From contig JAVXNE010000005.1 in NCBI GenBank assembly GCA_036645935.1, positions 95,584 through 159,583 on the forward strand: a stretch of 64,000 nucleotides of DNA, read 5' to 3'. The notes under the pieces were generated by a model. The model was not told where the DNA came from, made no database searches, and was given only the letters and a program-made list of their open reading frames with translations. Shown here in pieces: positions 27,249 through 35,528 of the stretch. The translations under genes and the position numbers were made by a program. Within the stretch, counting starts at the first letter, position 1. Each line of letters starts with the position of its first letter. The DNA comes from JAUNBN01 sp036645935. Lineage in GTDB: Bacteria; Bacillota; Clostridia; Oscillospirales; Ruminococcaceae.

Positions 27249-28049
27249 CTATTCTTCCCACGTCTTGGGAAATTGCATTTTTTCATACTGCCCGAGATTA
27301 AACATGTTTACATATCTCATTCCGGCTTCTGTCTCAAGTGTTTGACCTGTTATTGATGCCGACGCATCCGAAATCAAAAATGCAATCACATCGATCACCG
27401 ATGAAAGGTTCTGGTAGCATCCCGAAGGGGTCAGTGAATCTGTAATCCTCGACACTTCGTCATGGCGGTAATGCTCGGTCATCGGAGTGTATATCATCGC
27501 GGGGGATATAGCGTTGACTCGTATATTCCAGCGGCTGAGTCCAAACGCAAAGAACTCGGTCATTGAACGCACTGCCGCTTTGCAAATCCCGTATACTGGA
27601 TGTACAACGTCGGGGAGTATTGCGCGGGGAGATGACACATTGACAATTCTGCCCCAGCGCTCACTCTTCATATGCTCCGCCGCTGCCTGTGAAAGAAAAA
27701 ATGCTGCTTTTAGATGCACCGCGAACATCTTATCATATTCCTCGTGCGTAACGCTGCCTATCGGGCTGCGGTTGGGTATCCCGGCATTATTGACCAAAAC
27801 ATCCAGTCTCCCAAAGCGTTTGACAACATCCGGAACGAGTGCCTCCATCTGTGTGTCGCTTGTGAGATCGCAATGGAAAAACTCGCACTCTCCAAACTCC
27901 GAAAGTTCCTTAACGCACGCAAGACCCAGCTCATTTTGAATATCCGCTATCGCGACCCGCATACCGCTTTTGAGAAAATTTTCGGCAGTTTCCTTTCCGA
28001 TACCTCCGGCGGCTCCAGTCACCAATGCCACGCGCTTAATTTTGTCCAT
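27249..28049 (-). CDS. Short-chain dehydrogenase/reductase
   Basis: This intact 266-residue SDR has the NAD(P)-binding TGAAGGIG (residues 12-19), the NNAG motif in VNNAGIPNRS (near 90) and the catalytic YGICK (near 157), with a serine in VNVSSPRA ahead of it. The ribosome site AAGGAG lies before the ATG. It sits 10 nt after the DeoC-like gene and just ahead of the broken kinase. In this context it probably oxidises or reduces a sugar or polyol. An acidic residue after the second strand (IADIQNE) favours NAD over NADP. The exact substrate is unknown. Confidence 0.9.
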   Translation of the reverse strand: MDKIKRVALVTGAAGGIGKETAENFLKSGMRVAIADIQNELGLACVKELSEFGECEFFHCDLTSDTQMEALVPDVVKRFGRLDVLVNNAGIPNRSPIGSVTHEEYDKMFAVHLKAAFFLSQAAAEHMKSERWGRIVNVSSPRAILPDVVHPVYGICKAAVRSMTEFFAFGLSRWNIRVNAISPAMIYTPMTEHYRHDEVSRITDSLTPSGCYQNLSSVIDVIAFLISDASASITGQTLETEAGMRYVNMFNLGQYEKMQFPKTWEE

Positions 28050-28059
28050 ATTTGTCTCC

Positions 28060-28761
28060 TTAGATTTGATTCATGCGGCGCATAAGGTCGAGGGAATCAA
28101 TGATCTCAAACACTCTCTGCGAACCGAGCACATCGACGCCTGCCTTGAGAAACGCCATGGCGTTCTGCGGACGCGGCGCCTTTATGCCTGCAACCTTCAT
28201 CTTTACGTCCGAGCCTTTTAATGTGTCGCGAATAACCTCGATCTGATCCATGCGCGGACCATCCATGCGCCCGGTAGATGTTTTTGCAAAATCAATACCG
28301 GTCTCGGCAATCAGCTCGCACACGTGCTTGATCTCATCGTTTGTGAGATTGCAGACCTCCATGATAATTTTGAGCTCAACACCCGCCGCAGCGGAGCGAA
28401 GCATTTTGAACTCGTTTTTAACAAAGTCCCATTTGCCAATCTTGACGGCGTGCTGGTTGATGACGACATCCATGACTTGAAAGCCCAGTTTTACATATTC
28501 TTCTACGCAGTGTGCCTTGACGATAGAAGGCTCGACCACGCCGAGAGGAAATGACGCGCCTCCGCCCAGCATCGTGTTCGTTCCCTTGAGCACATCGAGC
28601 ATCTCTTTGGCAAAAAACGGACTCGCAAAGATAACTCTGCAGTTGTATTCAGCGGCTTTGCGGCACCCCTCGACATAATCTGCGCAATCTCCGAAAGTGC
28701 TGTGCTGATATTCAAATACCTGCCCGAAATCGTGTTTTGAAATGTTCTTGAGATCTACCAT
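28060..28761 (-). CDS. DeoC-like (deoxyribose-phosphate aldolase superfamily) aldolase, copy 1
   Basis: The product has 233 residues in a TIM barrel. The Schiff-base lysine is K160 in FAKTSTGR, and the proton-relay aspartate is D98 in VMDVVIN. A second lysine lies in GIKAPRPQN. The N-terminus (MVDLKNISKHDFGQVFEY) and the APRPQ segment differ from classical DeoC but are shared with copy 2 at 30686, so the pair forms a distinct subfamily. It is first in the operon, with an AGGAGG site, a consensus promoter and three operator boxes upstream. It should split a phosphorylated (deoxy)sugar into two aldehydes. True deoxyribose 5-phosphate activity is not assured. Confidence 0.85.
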   Translation of the reverse strand: MVDLKNISKHDFGQVFEYQHSTFGDCADYVEGCRKAAEYNCRVIFASPFFAKEMLDVLKGTNTMLGGGASFPLGVVEPSIVKAHCVEEYVKLGFQVMDVVINQHAVKIGKWDFVKNEFKMLRSAAAGVELKIIMEVCNLTNDEIKHVCELIAETGIDFAKTSTGRMDGPRMDQIEVIRDTLKGSDVKMKVAGIKAPRPQNAMAFLKAGVDVLGSQRVFEIIDSLDLMRRMNQI

Positions 28762-28806
28762 AACAATCCTCCTGATTGATTTGAAGTTGCGCGTACGCAT
28801 GTTGTT

Positions 28807-28840
28807 ACATATGTTAATCACATATGTCAATCACATATGT
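28807..28840. promoter_or_regulatory. Triple ACATATGT operator of the first sugar operon
   Basis: Three ACATATGT palindromes start at 28807, 28820 and 28833, exactly 13 bp apart, with TCAAT/TTAAT between them. They cover the region just downstream of the -10 box, where a bound protein would block transcription. The same octamer lies at 32300 ahead of the second operon. Confidence 0.75.
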
Positions 28841-28847
28841 CAATTAA

Positions 28848-28876
28848 AGTTTAACATCGTTTATTCTTCTTGTCAA
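28848..28876 (-). promoter_or_regulatory. Promoter of the DeoC1-SDR-kinase operon
   Basis: On the minus strand TTGACA (28871-28876) and TAAACT (28848-28853) are 17 bp apart, immediately upstream of the ACATATGT array. Confidence 0.8.
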
Positions 28877-28973
28877 TTATGTTATTCACCAAATCCGGAG
28901 CATGTTTTTCGGCGTTATTCCCCCCCTGCCTCGATCGCATATCAACTTTCACCCCTTCTGCAGAAATAGCGAC

Positions 28974-29002
28974 AAAAAACGGAGCAGCCTTTCGGCTGCC
29001 CC
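28974..29002 (-). terminator. Terminator of the second sugar operon
   Basis: On the minus strand GGGGCAGCC pairs with GGCTGCTCC (one mismatch) around a GAAA tetraloop, followed by T6. It ends the nitroreductase-DeoC2-HAD-SDR2 transcript. Confidence 0.85.
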
Positions 29003-29093
29003 TAATCTCAAGGCAAAAATGCAAACCTTACGTCTCCGCAGGTATCTACGGTCTCAAATGGTTGATTCTCGCTCCGTCGACATTGAGCGCGTG

Positions 29094-29827
29094 TCAGTTT
29101 ATGAATGAAGCGCGCTCGCAGTCGGACAGAAAAACTATCGCGTCGGCGTTCTCGCGCGCCGTGCTCGCCCGGCGCATCGGCATCTTGGCGATGTATGCCG
29201 CCCGGCCCTCGTCGGTGTAGCGGCTTCTGTTAAGCTCTGTGTCCACAACGGAAGGGCACAGGGCATTTATGCGGATAGTGTAGGCATACTCATTCACAAG
29301 ACCGCTCATCATCCCCTCCATCGCGCCTTTTGCTGCTGTATAGGCAGCGCTGCCGCCTCCGCCGTTTATAAGGAGAAGCTCACCATAACGATACTTCCCG
29401 AACCCTGCTCCAGCACCTGCGGGATACACTCATTTCTCATCAGAAACGCACCGCCGCAGTTCACTTTCATCATATGCATGAACGTCTCAAACGACAGCTC
29501 GGTAAAGGGAGATAACACTCCCGTTACGGCGTTGTTGACAAGCATATCAGCTCTCCCGAAACGCTTGATTATGGCTTGAACCATATCGTTCACTGCTTCT
29601 TTGTCCGATACGTCAGCGGCATAGCGTTCGATGACGCCGCCCTTTGCTCTTATCTCTTCAACGAGCTTCGCCAATTCTGTCTCGTCGCACTCGCAGGGGT
29701 AGCAGTCGAGCGCCACTGCGGCGCCGCCTCGGCAAACGCGCAGCACGTTTCCGCTCCGATCCCCGTGGCTCCCCCCGTCACTATTGCAACCTGACCATCA
29801 AAGTTGATTTCCCTGCTTATATGGCAT
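29094..29827 (-). pseudogene. Second short-chain dehydrogenase, broken by frameshifts
   Basis: Read across frames this gives an SDR of about 244 residues: FDGQVAIVTGGATGIGAET, GGAAVALDCYPCE, MLVNNAVTG and GSGSIVMVS. The catalytic stretch is AAYTAAKGAMEG, and the end is SDCERASFIN. Slips occur near 29812 (joining the ATG start to the Rossmann strand), near 29720 and near 29385. None of the partial frames would make a working enzyme. It is last in the operon before a terminator. It is only distantly like the intact SDR at 27249, so it was not a duplicate. Confidence 0.85.
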
Positions 29828-29879
29828 TCCTATCACTCTAGGTTTTCAATTGTCCGAATATAAATATCCGAAACCGTAT

Positions 29880-30680
29880 TCAGCTCTTCAAAATCAAATC
29901 ATATATCGCCCGGGCAACTCCGTCGTGCGCATTGTCGCTCACAACCGCGTATCCTCGCGCTTTCAGTTCTTCATTGGCGTTGCCCATGGCGATTCCCAGC
30001 CCTGCGGCGTCAAGCATCGGAATATCGACGATCTCATCTCCGACAGCCGCCACCTCGCACATCGGAATTCCGAGCTTTTTCGCGACATACCGCAACGCCG
30101 TTGCCTTGTCACCGCCCGCAGCATATAAGTCGATTATCGTCGCCCAGGTCGGTTCAACCCGCAGCTCTGGTGAAAGGAGCGAGCGGGCGGACGAAATCAC
30201 CTCGCCCATGCGCTCCTCTTCGAGCAGCAGCATGCACTTGCAGACGTCGTCAAACGGCAGCGCCGTGAGATCCGCAACCTTGCCCTCATATCCGAAATAT
30301 CGCGCATAAGCGGCGGTGTAGTCGTTATCCTCTGAAAAGAAGTAGCTTCCATCGACACGAAATATCTGCAACGTAATCCCGAGTTTTAAAGAAAATTCGT
30401 ATATTTTCAACATATCGCGCGCTGTCAGACAGACGCTGTGCAGACTCTTGCCATCAGGATATTTTCTTATGTCCGAGCCGGCCATTGCGACCGCATAGTT
30501 ATCACTGAACCTCAGCTCGTCCATCACAGGAGCTATGCTGCGATACGGTCGGCCCGAAACGGGAAGTATGTAAACTCCCGCCTCGCGTGCGGCGGTTATT
30601 GCTTTGACAGTGCCTCGGGAAAGCTCGTTGTTGTCGTCGAGCAACGTGCCGTCAAGGTCAACGGCGAGCAATCGGTACAC
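29880..30680 (-). CDS. Cof-type HAD-IIB sugar phosphatase
   Basis: The product has 266 residues. HAD motif I is DLDGTLLDD (residues 8-16), motif II PVSGRPY near 40, motif III a Lys around GGDKAT near 190 and motif IV GDEIVDIPML near 213. The cap domain is of the C2 (Cof) type. It should dephosphorylate a sugar phosphate or a similar metabolite. The start is a GTG 5 nt after the DeoC2 stop, so translation is coupled. In the operon it may remove a toxic phosphorylated intermediate or provide the last hydrolytic step, which is inference. Confidence 0.9.
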   Translation of the reverse strand: MYRLLAVDLDGTLLDDNNELSRGTVKAITAAREAGVYILPVSGRPYRSIAPVMDELRFSDNYAVAMAGSDIRKYPDGKSLHSVCLTARDMLKIYEFSLKLGITLQIFRVDGSYFFSEDNDYTAAYARYFGYEGKVADLTALPFDDVCKCMLLLEEERMGEVISSARSLLSPELRVEPTWATIIDLYAAGGDKATALRYVAKKLGIPMCEVAAVGDEIVDIPMLDAAGLGIAMGNANEELKARGYAVVSDNAHDGVARAIYDLILKS

Positions 30681-30685
30681 GTGGC

Positions 30686-31384
30686 TTAGATGAGACCGAG
30701 CTTCCTGTGAAGCTCGAGTCCATCAATTATCTCAACTGCGCCCTGCGAGCCGATAATTTCCACTCCTGCCTTGATGTACATGTATGCGTTCTGCGGACGG
30801 GGCGCTTTTACTCCCGAAACTTTGAGCCGCACATCGGTGCCTTTAAGTTGTGTCATGATGAGGTCTACCTGGTGCATGGTGGGACCGGCAAACTGTCCGG
30901 TCGAGGACTTGACCCAGTTTATCCCGCGATCTGCAATCATCTCAACTGCGCGTTTCGCCTCGTCATCGGTGAGCATGCAAACCTCAATTATAACTTTGGT
31001 CTCGTTGCCCTCGGCTGCATCAACAAACATGTCGAGCTCCTCGGCAACTATATCGGTGCGGCCCGCCTTGAGTGCGGAGTAGTTCATTGAAAAATCGAGA
31101 GATTTTGCGCCCAACTGCACGCAACACTCAATAGCAGCTGCCTTGGCTTTGGGCGGCTCGGTGCCGAGGGGGAATCCCGCACCGCAGCCCGGATTTATGT
31201 CAGTGCCTTTGAACTCATCGACGAGAACCGGAAGCCAAAACGGAGCGAGCATATAGGAGCGCATGTTGTACTCCTTCGCGATGCGGCAATTGGCGCGCAC
31301 CTCTTCTTCGGTCATCTGCCCTATGGAGAGCAGCTCGAAAACCTTGCCGAAGTCGTGCTTGGAAACTGTATGCAGATCTATCAT
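30686..31384 (-). CDS. DeoC-like aldolase, copy 2
   Basis: This 232-residue TIM-barrel aldolase is clearly related to copy 1 (shared SKHDFGKVFE, GFPLG, KAPRPQNA, and the same length) but strongly diverged. The Schiff-base lysine is K159 in WVKSSTGQ, and the relay aspartate is at 97 in SLDFSMN. Two aldolases of one odd subfamily in one regulon suggest either a heteromer or two related substrates. It lies between the nitroreductase and the HAD phosphatase. Confidence 0.85.
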   Translation of the reverse strand: MIDLHTVSKHDFGKVFELLSIGQMTEEEVRANCRIAKEYNMRSYMLAPFWLPVLVDEFKGTDINPGCGAGFPLGTEPPKAKAAAIECCVQLGAKSLDFSMNYSALKAGRTDIVAEELDMFVDAAEGNETKVIIEVCMLTDDEAKRAVEMIADRGINWVKSSTGQFAGPTMHQVDLIMTQLKGTDVRLKVSGVKAPRPQNAYMYIKAGVEIIGSQGAVEIIDGLELHRKLGLI

Positions 31385-31467
31385 TTTTAGCCATCCTCTT
31401 TAGTTTATGGCACAGTTCACATCGCAAGAAGGGTGTCTGCGCTCAAAGCGTTTTTTGTTCAAAATCG

Positions 31468-32259
31468 CTATTTCAGAATAACGTCAGCCTGTCTTCTCGG
31501 CGCACTGCGCGCATAGTGCAATTTGTGATGCCCGAGCAGCAGACATGCCACTGGGGTTTTTCCGCCCAGCCCCAGCCATTCTCCTGCCTGTGGCATTGCG
31601 GCAATTGAATAGAGTGCATAGTGATTGAACAGCGCTCCCAGACCCATCGCATGAGCCATAAGCTCAATATACGACGCTGCAATCCCCGCATCGAGGGTCA
31701 TTTCGGCAGCCACCACAAGCACTGTACCGGCTCCGAGAAACAGCCTATCGTCCTTGGAATCAGCAGCATAATTTTTGATAAATTGTTCATAATGCGCCGT
31801 CTTTGCGCTGCCCTTGGCTTTAAGTTCACCGACAACGTTCTCAAAGCCTCTCCACACTATCCTTTTGAAATCGTCCAGACAATCATGCACAACAACAAAG
31901 CGCACGTCCTGCTTGTTCGCCCCTGTCGGTGCGTGTCGCCCCGCTTCAATCAGCTGTGCAATCTCGGCAGAAGTTACGGGTTCGTCGGTGAAGCAGCGCA
32001 CGCTGCGCCGATAACGCATCATGGCGAGCAGCTTTTCCGGAGGTATATCGCACAGCTCGCTGCGATATTCGGCACAATCTGCCATGTCGTATTCACAGCT
32101 TGACACCGCGTGCTTCGGGCACACTGCAATGCAGTGGCCGCAATTGATGCAACTGTCTCCCACAACCACCTCTTCCTCCAGAACAGTTATGTTGTGGCAA
32201 ACGCAGTCAGCTGCGCACAATCCGCACCGGACACACCTTTCTTCGTCGATTGCAATCAT
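31468..32259 (-). CDS. Ferredoxin-domain nitroreductase
   Basis: This 263-residue protein has an N-terminal two-cluster ferredoxin domain (C9-x2-C-x2-C-x3-C and then CINCGHCIAVC near residues 37-47) followed by a nitroreductase-fold FMN domain starting near residue 75 (MRYRRSVRCF, the usual RRSxRxF entry, then HAPTGANKQ). Such proteins pass electrons from iron-sulfur clusters to FMN and reduce small organic substrates. It is first in the second sugar operon behind the operator-bearing promoter. A redox enzyme of this type in an aldolase operon is unusual and hints at a quinone-like, nitro or enone intermediate. Confidence 0.9.
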   Translation of the reverse strand: MIAIDEERCVRCGLCAADCVCHNITVLEEEVVVGDSCINCGHCIAVCPKHAVSSCEYDMADCAEYRSELCDIPPEKLLAMMRYRRSVRCFTDEPVTSAEIAQLIEAGRHAPTGANKQDVRFVVVHDCLDDFKRIVWRGFENVVGELKAKGSAKTAHYEQFIKNYAADSKDDRLFLGAGTVLVVAAEMTLDAGIAASYIELMAHAMGLGALFNHYALYSIAAMPQAGEWLGLGGKTPVACLLLGHHKLHYARSAPRRQADVILK

Positions 32260-32299
32260 AATTCATGACACCTTTAGTAATATTTTTTGCCGGTCTTTA

Positions 32300-32321
32300 A
32301 CATATGTGATTACTGTATGTT
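32300..32321. promoter_or_regulatory. ACATATGT operator of the second sugar operon
   Basis: ACATATGT at 32300-32307 is followed by a degenerate copy (TGTATGTT, 32314-32321), so AACATA ... TATGTT forms a larger dyad. It lies just downstream of the -10 box, in the same position as the triple array of the first operon. Confidence 0.65.
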
Positions 32322-32350
32322 ATGGTACTCCCTTTCCCGTAAAATGTCAA
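32322..32350 (-). promoter_or_regulatory. Promoter of the nitroreductase-DeoC2-HAD-SDR2 operon
   Basis: On the minus strand TTGACA (32345-32350) and TACCAT (32322-32327) are 17 bp apart, directly upstream of the operator. The stretch 32351-32601 holds no gene. An inverted repeat there (TGACCGCA/TGCGGTCA, near 32493-32525) may be the terminator of the DUF1893 gene. Confidence 0.75.
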
Positions 32351-32601
32351 GGATATTTGCATATTTTGCTGTTATGCTATACGTTTGAGACTTAGGTTCA
32401 CAAATTCCCCCGACTGCCGCAGGATTTGGAACCCGGCAGAATTTCCGGTCAAAGTTTTTCGTCTTACGTCATCTTGCCGCTAATATAAAAGAATGACCGC
32501 ACCTACGATAAATACGGTTGCGGTCAAGACATTATATTATATGCTGCAGATGTGTATTCCGCTTGTGTTTCGCGCGGTTGTCAGCATCAAGCTTCGTGCG
32601 C

Positions 32602-33081
32602 TCAAGACTGTGGGCGGCCTGCAGCAAGCTGCTTGATTGTGTCACGAAGCTTCGCAATTCCTTTTTGCGGATCGTTGATATCAAGCACCGAGTGCTCAAG
32701 CGGACAAACTCCGTCTCCTGTACGGTTGCTGATCAAATCGATACGGCGATCGAATGCGACGCCGATTCCGTGAGATTCAAGATATTCAAGTCCTGCCCGA
32801 CTGATCGTGAGTGCATAAACCGCACGCGCCCTGCCGCAAGTCAGAACCATCGCCGCCGCACGTCCGATTATTCGATCGACAACAAGAGAACCCGACAGTT
32901 TTTCCGGACTGTTGTCGAGCAGATTCAACAGCGGAGCAATTCCGCGTCCGTCTGCTGAGTGAATGATCTCGCCATCTCTTATGACAGCACAACTCGCCTG
33001 CTCCGTTTCAATCATTGTGCGGGCGGTATCGAGTGCTTTGCGATCGCGCCCGCCGACCGAAAACATATTCATTTGCTCCAT
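32602..33081 (-). CDS. DUF1893 domain protein
   Basis: This 159-residue protein matches DUF1893, a family with a cytidine-deaminase-like fold and no settled function. Segments visible are ASCAVIRDGEIIHSADGRGIAPLL, DRIIGRAAAMVLTCGRARAVYA and the acidic ending CPLEHSVLDINDPQKGIAKLRD. The GRAAA and CPLE segments hold the conserved residues expected in the family. The first ATG is at 33081, but a GGAG site makes the Met at residue 4 or 6 just as likely. The gene is isolated between the sugar operon and upp. Confidence 0.85.
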   Translation of the reverse strand: MEQMNMFSVGGRDRKALDTARTMIETEQASCAVIRDGEIIHSADGRGIAPLLNLLDNSPEKLSGSLVVDRIIGRAAAMVLTCGRARAVYALTISRAGLEYLESHGIGVAFDRRIDLISNRTGDGVCPLEHSVLDINDPQKGIAKLRDTIKQLAAGRPQS

Positions 33082-33258
33082 AATACCGGATCACCCGTGC
33101 CTTTCAAATAGTCTACGAGTGCCAACCCGAATTGGCTGTTGCGCACAGTACAAAAATTATAACCCGCATATGCTCAATTAGCAAATTTCTCTGTGCGTTT
33201 GCCATTGTGAAAGTGGCAAAACATACGCCATGAAATCGCGTAATATACCGATAATTTT

Positions 33259-33483
33259 TTATTCAAAGAATCGCCGAAATTCCTCGGCACGTCTAACCCA
33301 GGCAGTCCCGAATCCTGCAAACGAACACCGCTGCGGCATGCGTTCACAATAATCAGTACAACTGACAACAAAGCTCTTTTTCAGCGCTTGCAGGCGTCTT
33401 TCAAACTCATCGTCCACGCCTTGTGTCATTGAGGGTTTGCGCGGGAGTTCGTTCCAAACCCGAAACACAATTAGGGCAGACAT
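33259..33483 (-). CDS. Possible small hypothetical protein
   Basis: The frame has 74 codons, with a second possible start at 33429 giving 56 residues. The sequence (VDDEFERRLQALKKSF, then RRAEEFRRFFE) is charged, has a coding-like codon pattern and contains four Cys. I see no ribosome site and no family. It lies between DUF1893 and upp, where the remaining DNA has nothing else to offer. Treat it as doubtful. Confidence 0.25.
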   Translation of the reverse strand: MSALIVFRVWNELPRKPSMTQGVDDEFERRLQALKKSFVVSCTDYCERMPQRCSFAGFGTAWVRRAEEFRRFFE

Positions 33484-33577
33484 CTCTTAATAACGGCACA
33501 AAACGGGAAGCGCCCACTTTGGCATTCCATCGTCTTTTCATCACAACGAATTGCGTCCGTTTTGCACCTCGCTATTG

Positions 33578-34213
33578 TTATTTTGTCCCAAACAGCCTGT
33601 CTCCCGCGTCTCCGAGACCCGGAACGATATATGCATTCTCGTTGAGTTCCCGATCGAGAGCCGCGCAATAAACAGGGACGTCGGGGTGCTGCTGTGCCAT
33701 GTATTCGATTCCCGGAATTGCCGCGATAATGCAGACAAACCGCAGATCCGAGCACCCACGGTCCTTGAGGAACTGCACGGCAGCGGCGGCGCTGCCACCG
33801 GTCGCAAACATCGGGTCGAGGACAATCACTGTGCTGTCGGCCACGTCGTCCGGAAGCTTGCAATAGTATTCGACGGGTTGGAGCGTCTCGTGATCACGAT
33901 AGAGACCGATATGTCCAACTCGCGCGTTGGGCAGCAATTTTTGCACACCCGGAACCATACCGAGACCCGCGCGCAGCACCGGCACAAGCGATATCGGCTT
34001 TTCAGACAGCACGCGTGTCATCATTTTGGCGATTGGGGTCTCAATCTCAACCTCGACCATGGGCAAGTCCTTGGTGACCTCGTACACCATCAGCATCGAG
34101 ACCTCCTCGATGAGCTCCCGAAACTCCTTGGTGTCGGTGTTTTTATCGCGCAATAGGGATACCTTGTGTTGGATAAGCGGGTGATCGAATATAAATGCGT
34201 TGCCTGTTTGCAT
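33578..34213 (-). CDS. upp: Uracil phosphoribosyltransferase
   Basis: The product has 211 residues, the usual Upp length. It salvages uracil to UMP using PRPP. The PRPP loop is VIVLDPMFATGGSA (near residues 128-141), the N-terminal TPIAKM and PVLRAGLGM segments are present, and the C-terminal uracil-binding part is YIVPGLGDAGDRLFGT. AGGAGG precedes the ATG by 8 nt. It follows the pyr operon on the same strand but has its own promoter, so salvage may be expressed independently of de novo synthesis. Confidence 0.97.
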   Translation of the reverse strand: MQTGNAFIFDHPLIQHKVSLLRDKNTDTKEFRELIEEVSMLMVYEVTKDLPMVEVEIETPIAKMMTRVLSEKPISLVPVLRAGLGMVPGVQKLLPNARVGHIGLYRDHETLQPVEYYCKLPDDVADSTVIVLDPMFATGGSAAAAVQFLKDRGCSDLRFVCIIAAIPGIEYMAQQHPDVPVYCAALDRELNENAYIVPGLGDAGDRLFGTK

Positions 34214-34245
34214 AAAAGAGGCCTCCTGAATCTCAATTTAAGAAA

Positions 34246-34274
34246 ATAATAGCACAACTGCGCAGCGCTAACAA
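34246..34274 (-). promoter_or_regulatory. Probable upp promoter
   Basis: On the minus strand TTGTTA (34269-34274) and TATTAT (34246-34251) are 17 bp apart, about 33 nt upstream of the upp ATG. Confidence 0.65.
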
Positions 34275-34347
34275 GCTTGGCTGCACGAGCTGCGTCCATT
34301 TGCAGTGCCGTGAAAAATATCCAAAACTGCTTCTCAGCGTGACGCCT

Positions 34348-35427
34348 TTAGGGCATGACGATATCGAAATCGCAGTAAGCACAGCGGTATTTTCCGCTCG
34401 TATCTGCCGTCACAAGCAGCCGCTCAAGGGATGGCTCGCTCGCCGTTATACAGCGCGCGTTCGAGCATCTCCCCGCAGATTCAAAGTTCACAAACGCCGG
34501 GTTTACTCGCGGTTCGGCAGAATTCTCAAGCAGAAACATAATGAGCGCCATTCGCATGAATCTCCCGCATTTTACCTGTTCAAAGTAACGCGCGCGCGGG
34601 TCGCAGTCGACGTCGCGGGAGATTTCGTTGACCCTCGGCAGCGGGTGCATGATTATCATATCCCGCTTTGCATTCTCAAGCTTTGCCGGTTCGAGTATAA
34701 AGCTGTCCTTCAGCCGCAAATACTCCTCTTTGTCGGTAAAGCGCTCCTGCTGAACACGCGTCATATAGAGAATGTCAAGGCTGGGCATCGCCTGTTCAAG
34801 CGACGTCGTTTCGGTGTATGAAATACCTTTTTGCGCGAGCTCGTCCTTGACATATTGAGGTACCCGCAGCTCGGGCGGCGAGATCATGACAAAATGCACG
34901 CCGTCATAACGAGACATAGCACGCGTCAGCGAGTGCACAGTGCGCCCGAACTTGAGATCCCCACACATTCCGACGGTGAGGTTGCAAAATCCGCCCTTGG
35001 CGCGCCGGATGGTGAGCAGGTCTGCGAGCGTCTGTGTCGGGTGGCAGTGCCCGCCATCCCCCGCGTTGATTACGGGAACCGAGCTTGTAATCGTTGCGGC
35101 AGTCGCCGCGCCCTCGCTAGGGTGGCGCATTGCGATTATATCCGCATAGCAAGACACAGTGCTTGCGGTATCGAGCAGACTCTCCCCCTTTGAAGCTGAG
35201 GAGGAATTGGCGCTTGAAAACCCGAGCACTGATCCGCCCAAATGCAGCATTGCAGATTCAAAGCTCAGTCGCGTGCGGGTGGAGGGTTCAAAGAAAAGCG
35301 TCGCGAGAATTTTGTGCGCACATACGTCGACGTAGTCGTCGGGATGAGCGATTATGTCGTCGGCGCGGTCGGCAATCATCTCCAGCTCGCATGTTGAAAG
35401 ATCTGTAATGTCGATGAGATGGCGCAT
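34348..35427 (-). CDS. pyrB: Aspartate carbamoyltransferase with a C-terminal PyrI-like zinc module
   Basis: Residues 1-305 are a standard catalytic subunit that joins carbamoyl phosphate and aspartate. STRTRLSF near residue 52 binds carbamoyl phosphate, and HPTQTLADL near 133 and MHPLPRVNEI near 268 are conserved. Residues 306-359 are extra and carry C321-x4-C326 and C349-x2-C352 with an ITASEP segment between. This is the zinc-ribbon layout of the regulatory chain PyrI, but the nucleotide-binding allosteric domain of PyrI is missing. It is last in the pyr operon, and no separate pyrI is present. The tail may tether a partner or be a structural relic, so nucleotide feedback on this enzyme is doubtful. 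Confidence 0.95.
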   Translation of the reverse strand: MRHLIDITDLSTCELEMIADRADDIIAHPDDYVDVCAHKILATLFFEPSTRTRLSFESAMLHLGGSVLGFSSANSSSASKGESLLDTASTVSCYADIIAMRHPSEGAATAATITSSVPVINAGDGGHCHPTQTLADLLTIRRAKGGFCNLTVGMCGDLKFGRTVHSLTRAMSRYDGVHFVMISPPELRVPQYVKDELAQKGISYTETTSLEQAMPSLDILYMTRVQQERFTDKEEYLRLKDSFILEPAKLENAKRDMIIMHPLPRVNEISRDVDCDPRARYFEQVKCGRFMRMALIMFLLENSAEPRVNPAFVNFESAGRCSNARCITASEPSLERLLVTADTSGKYRCAYCDFDIVMP

Positions 35428-35528
35428 TCTGTCAGCTCCTTATTGCTGAAAATTAAAACATTCAAGTACAAAAGCACTTGCAACTAGCTTGTGGATTTGT
35501 GGAGGAACAACATTGGGTCTCTATGCAA

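Noticed and set aside
28807..28840. CRISPR-like short regular repeats
   Set aside because: The units are 8-bp palindromes with 5-bp gaps directly after a -10 box, which is an operator array. No CRISPR array or cas gene was seen in the window.
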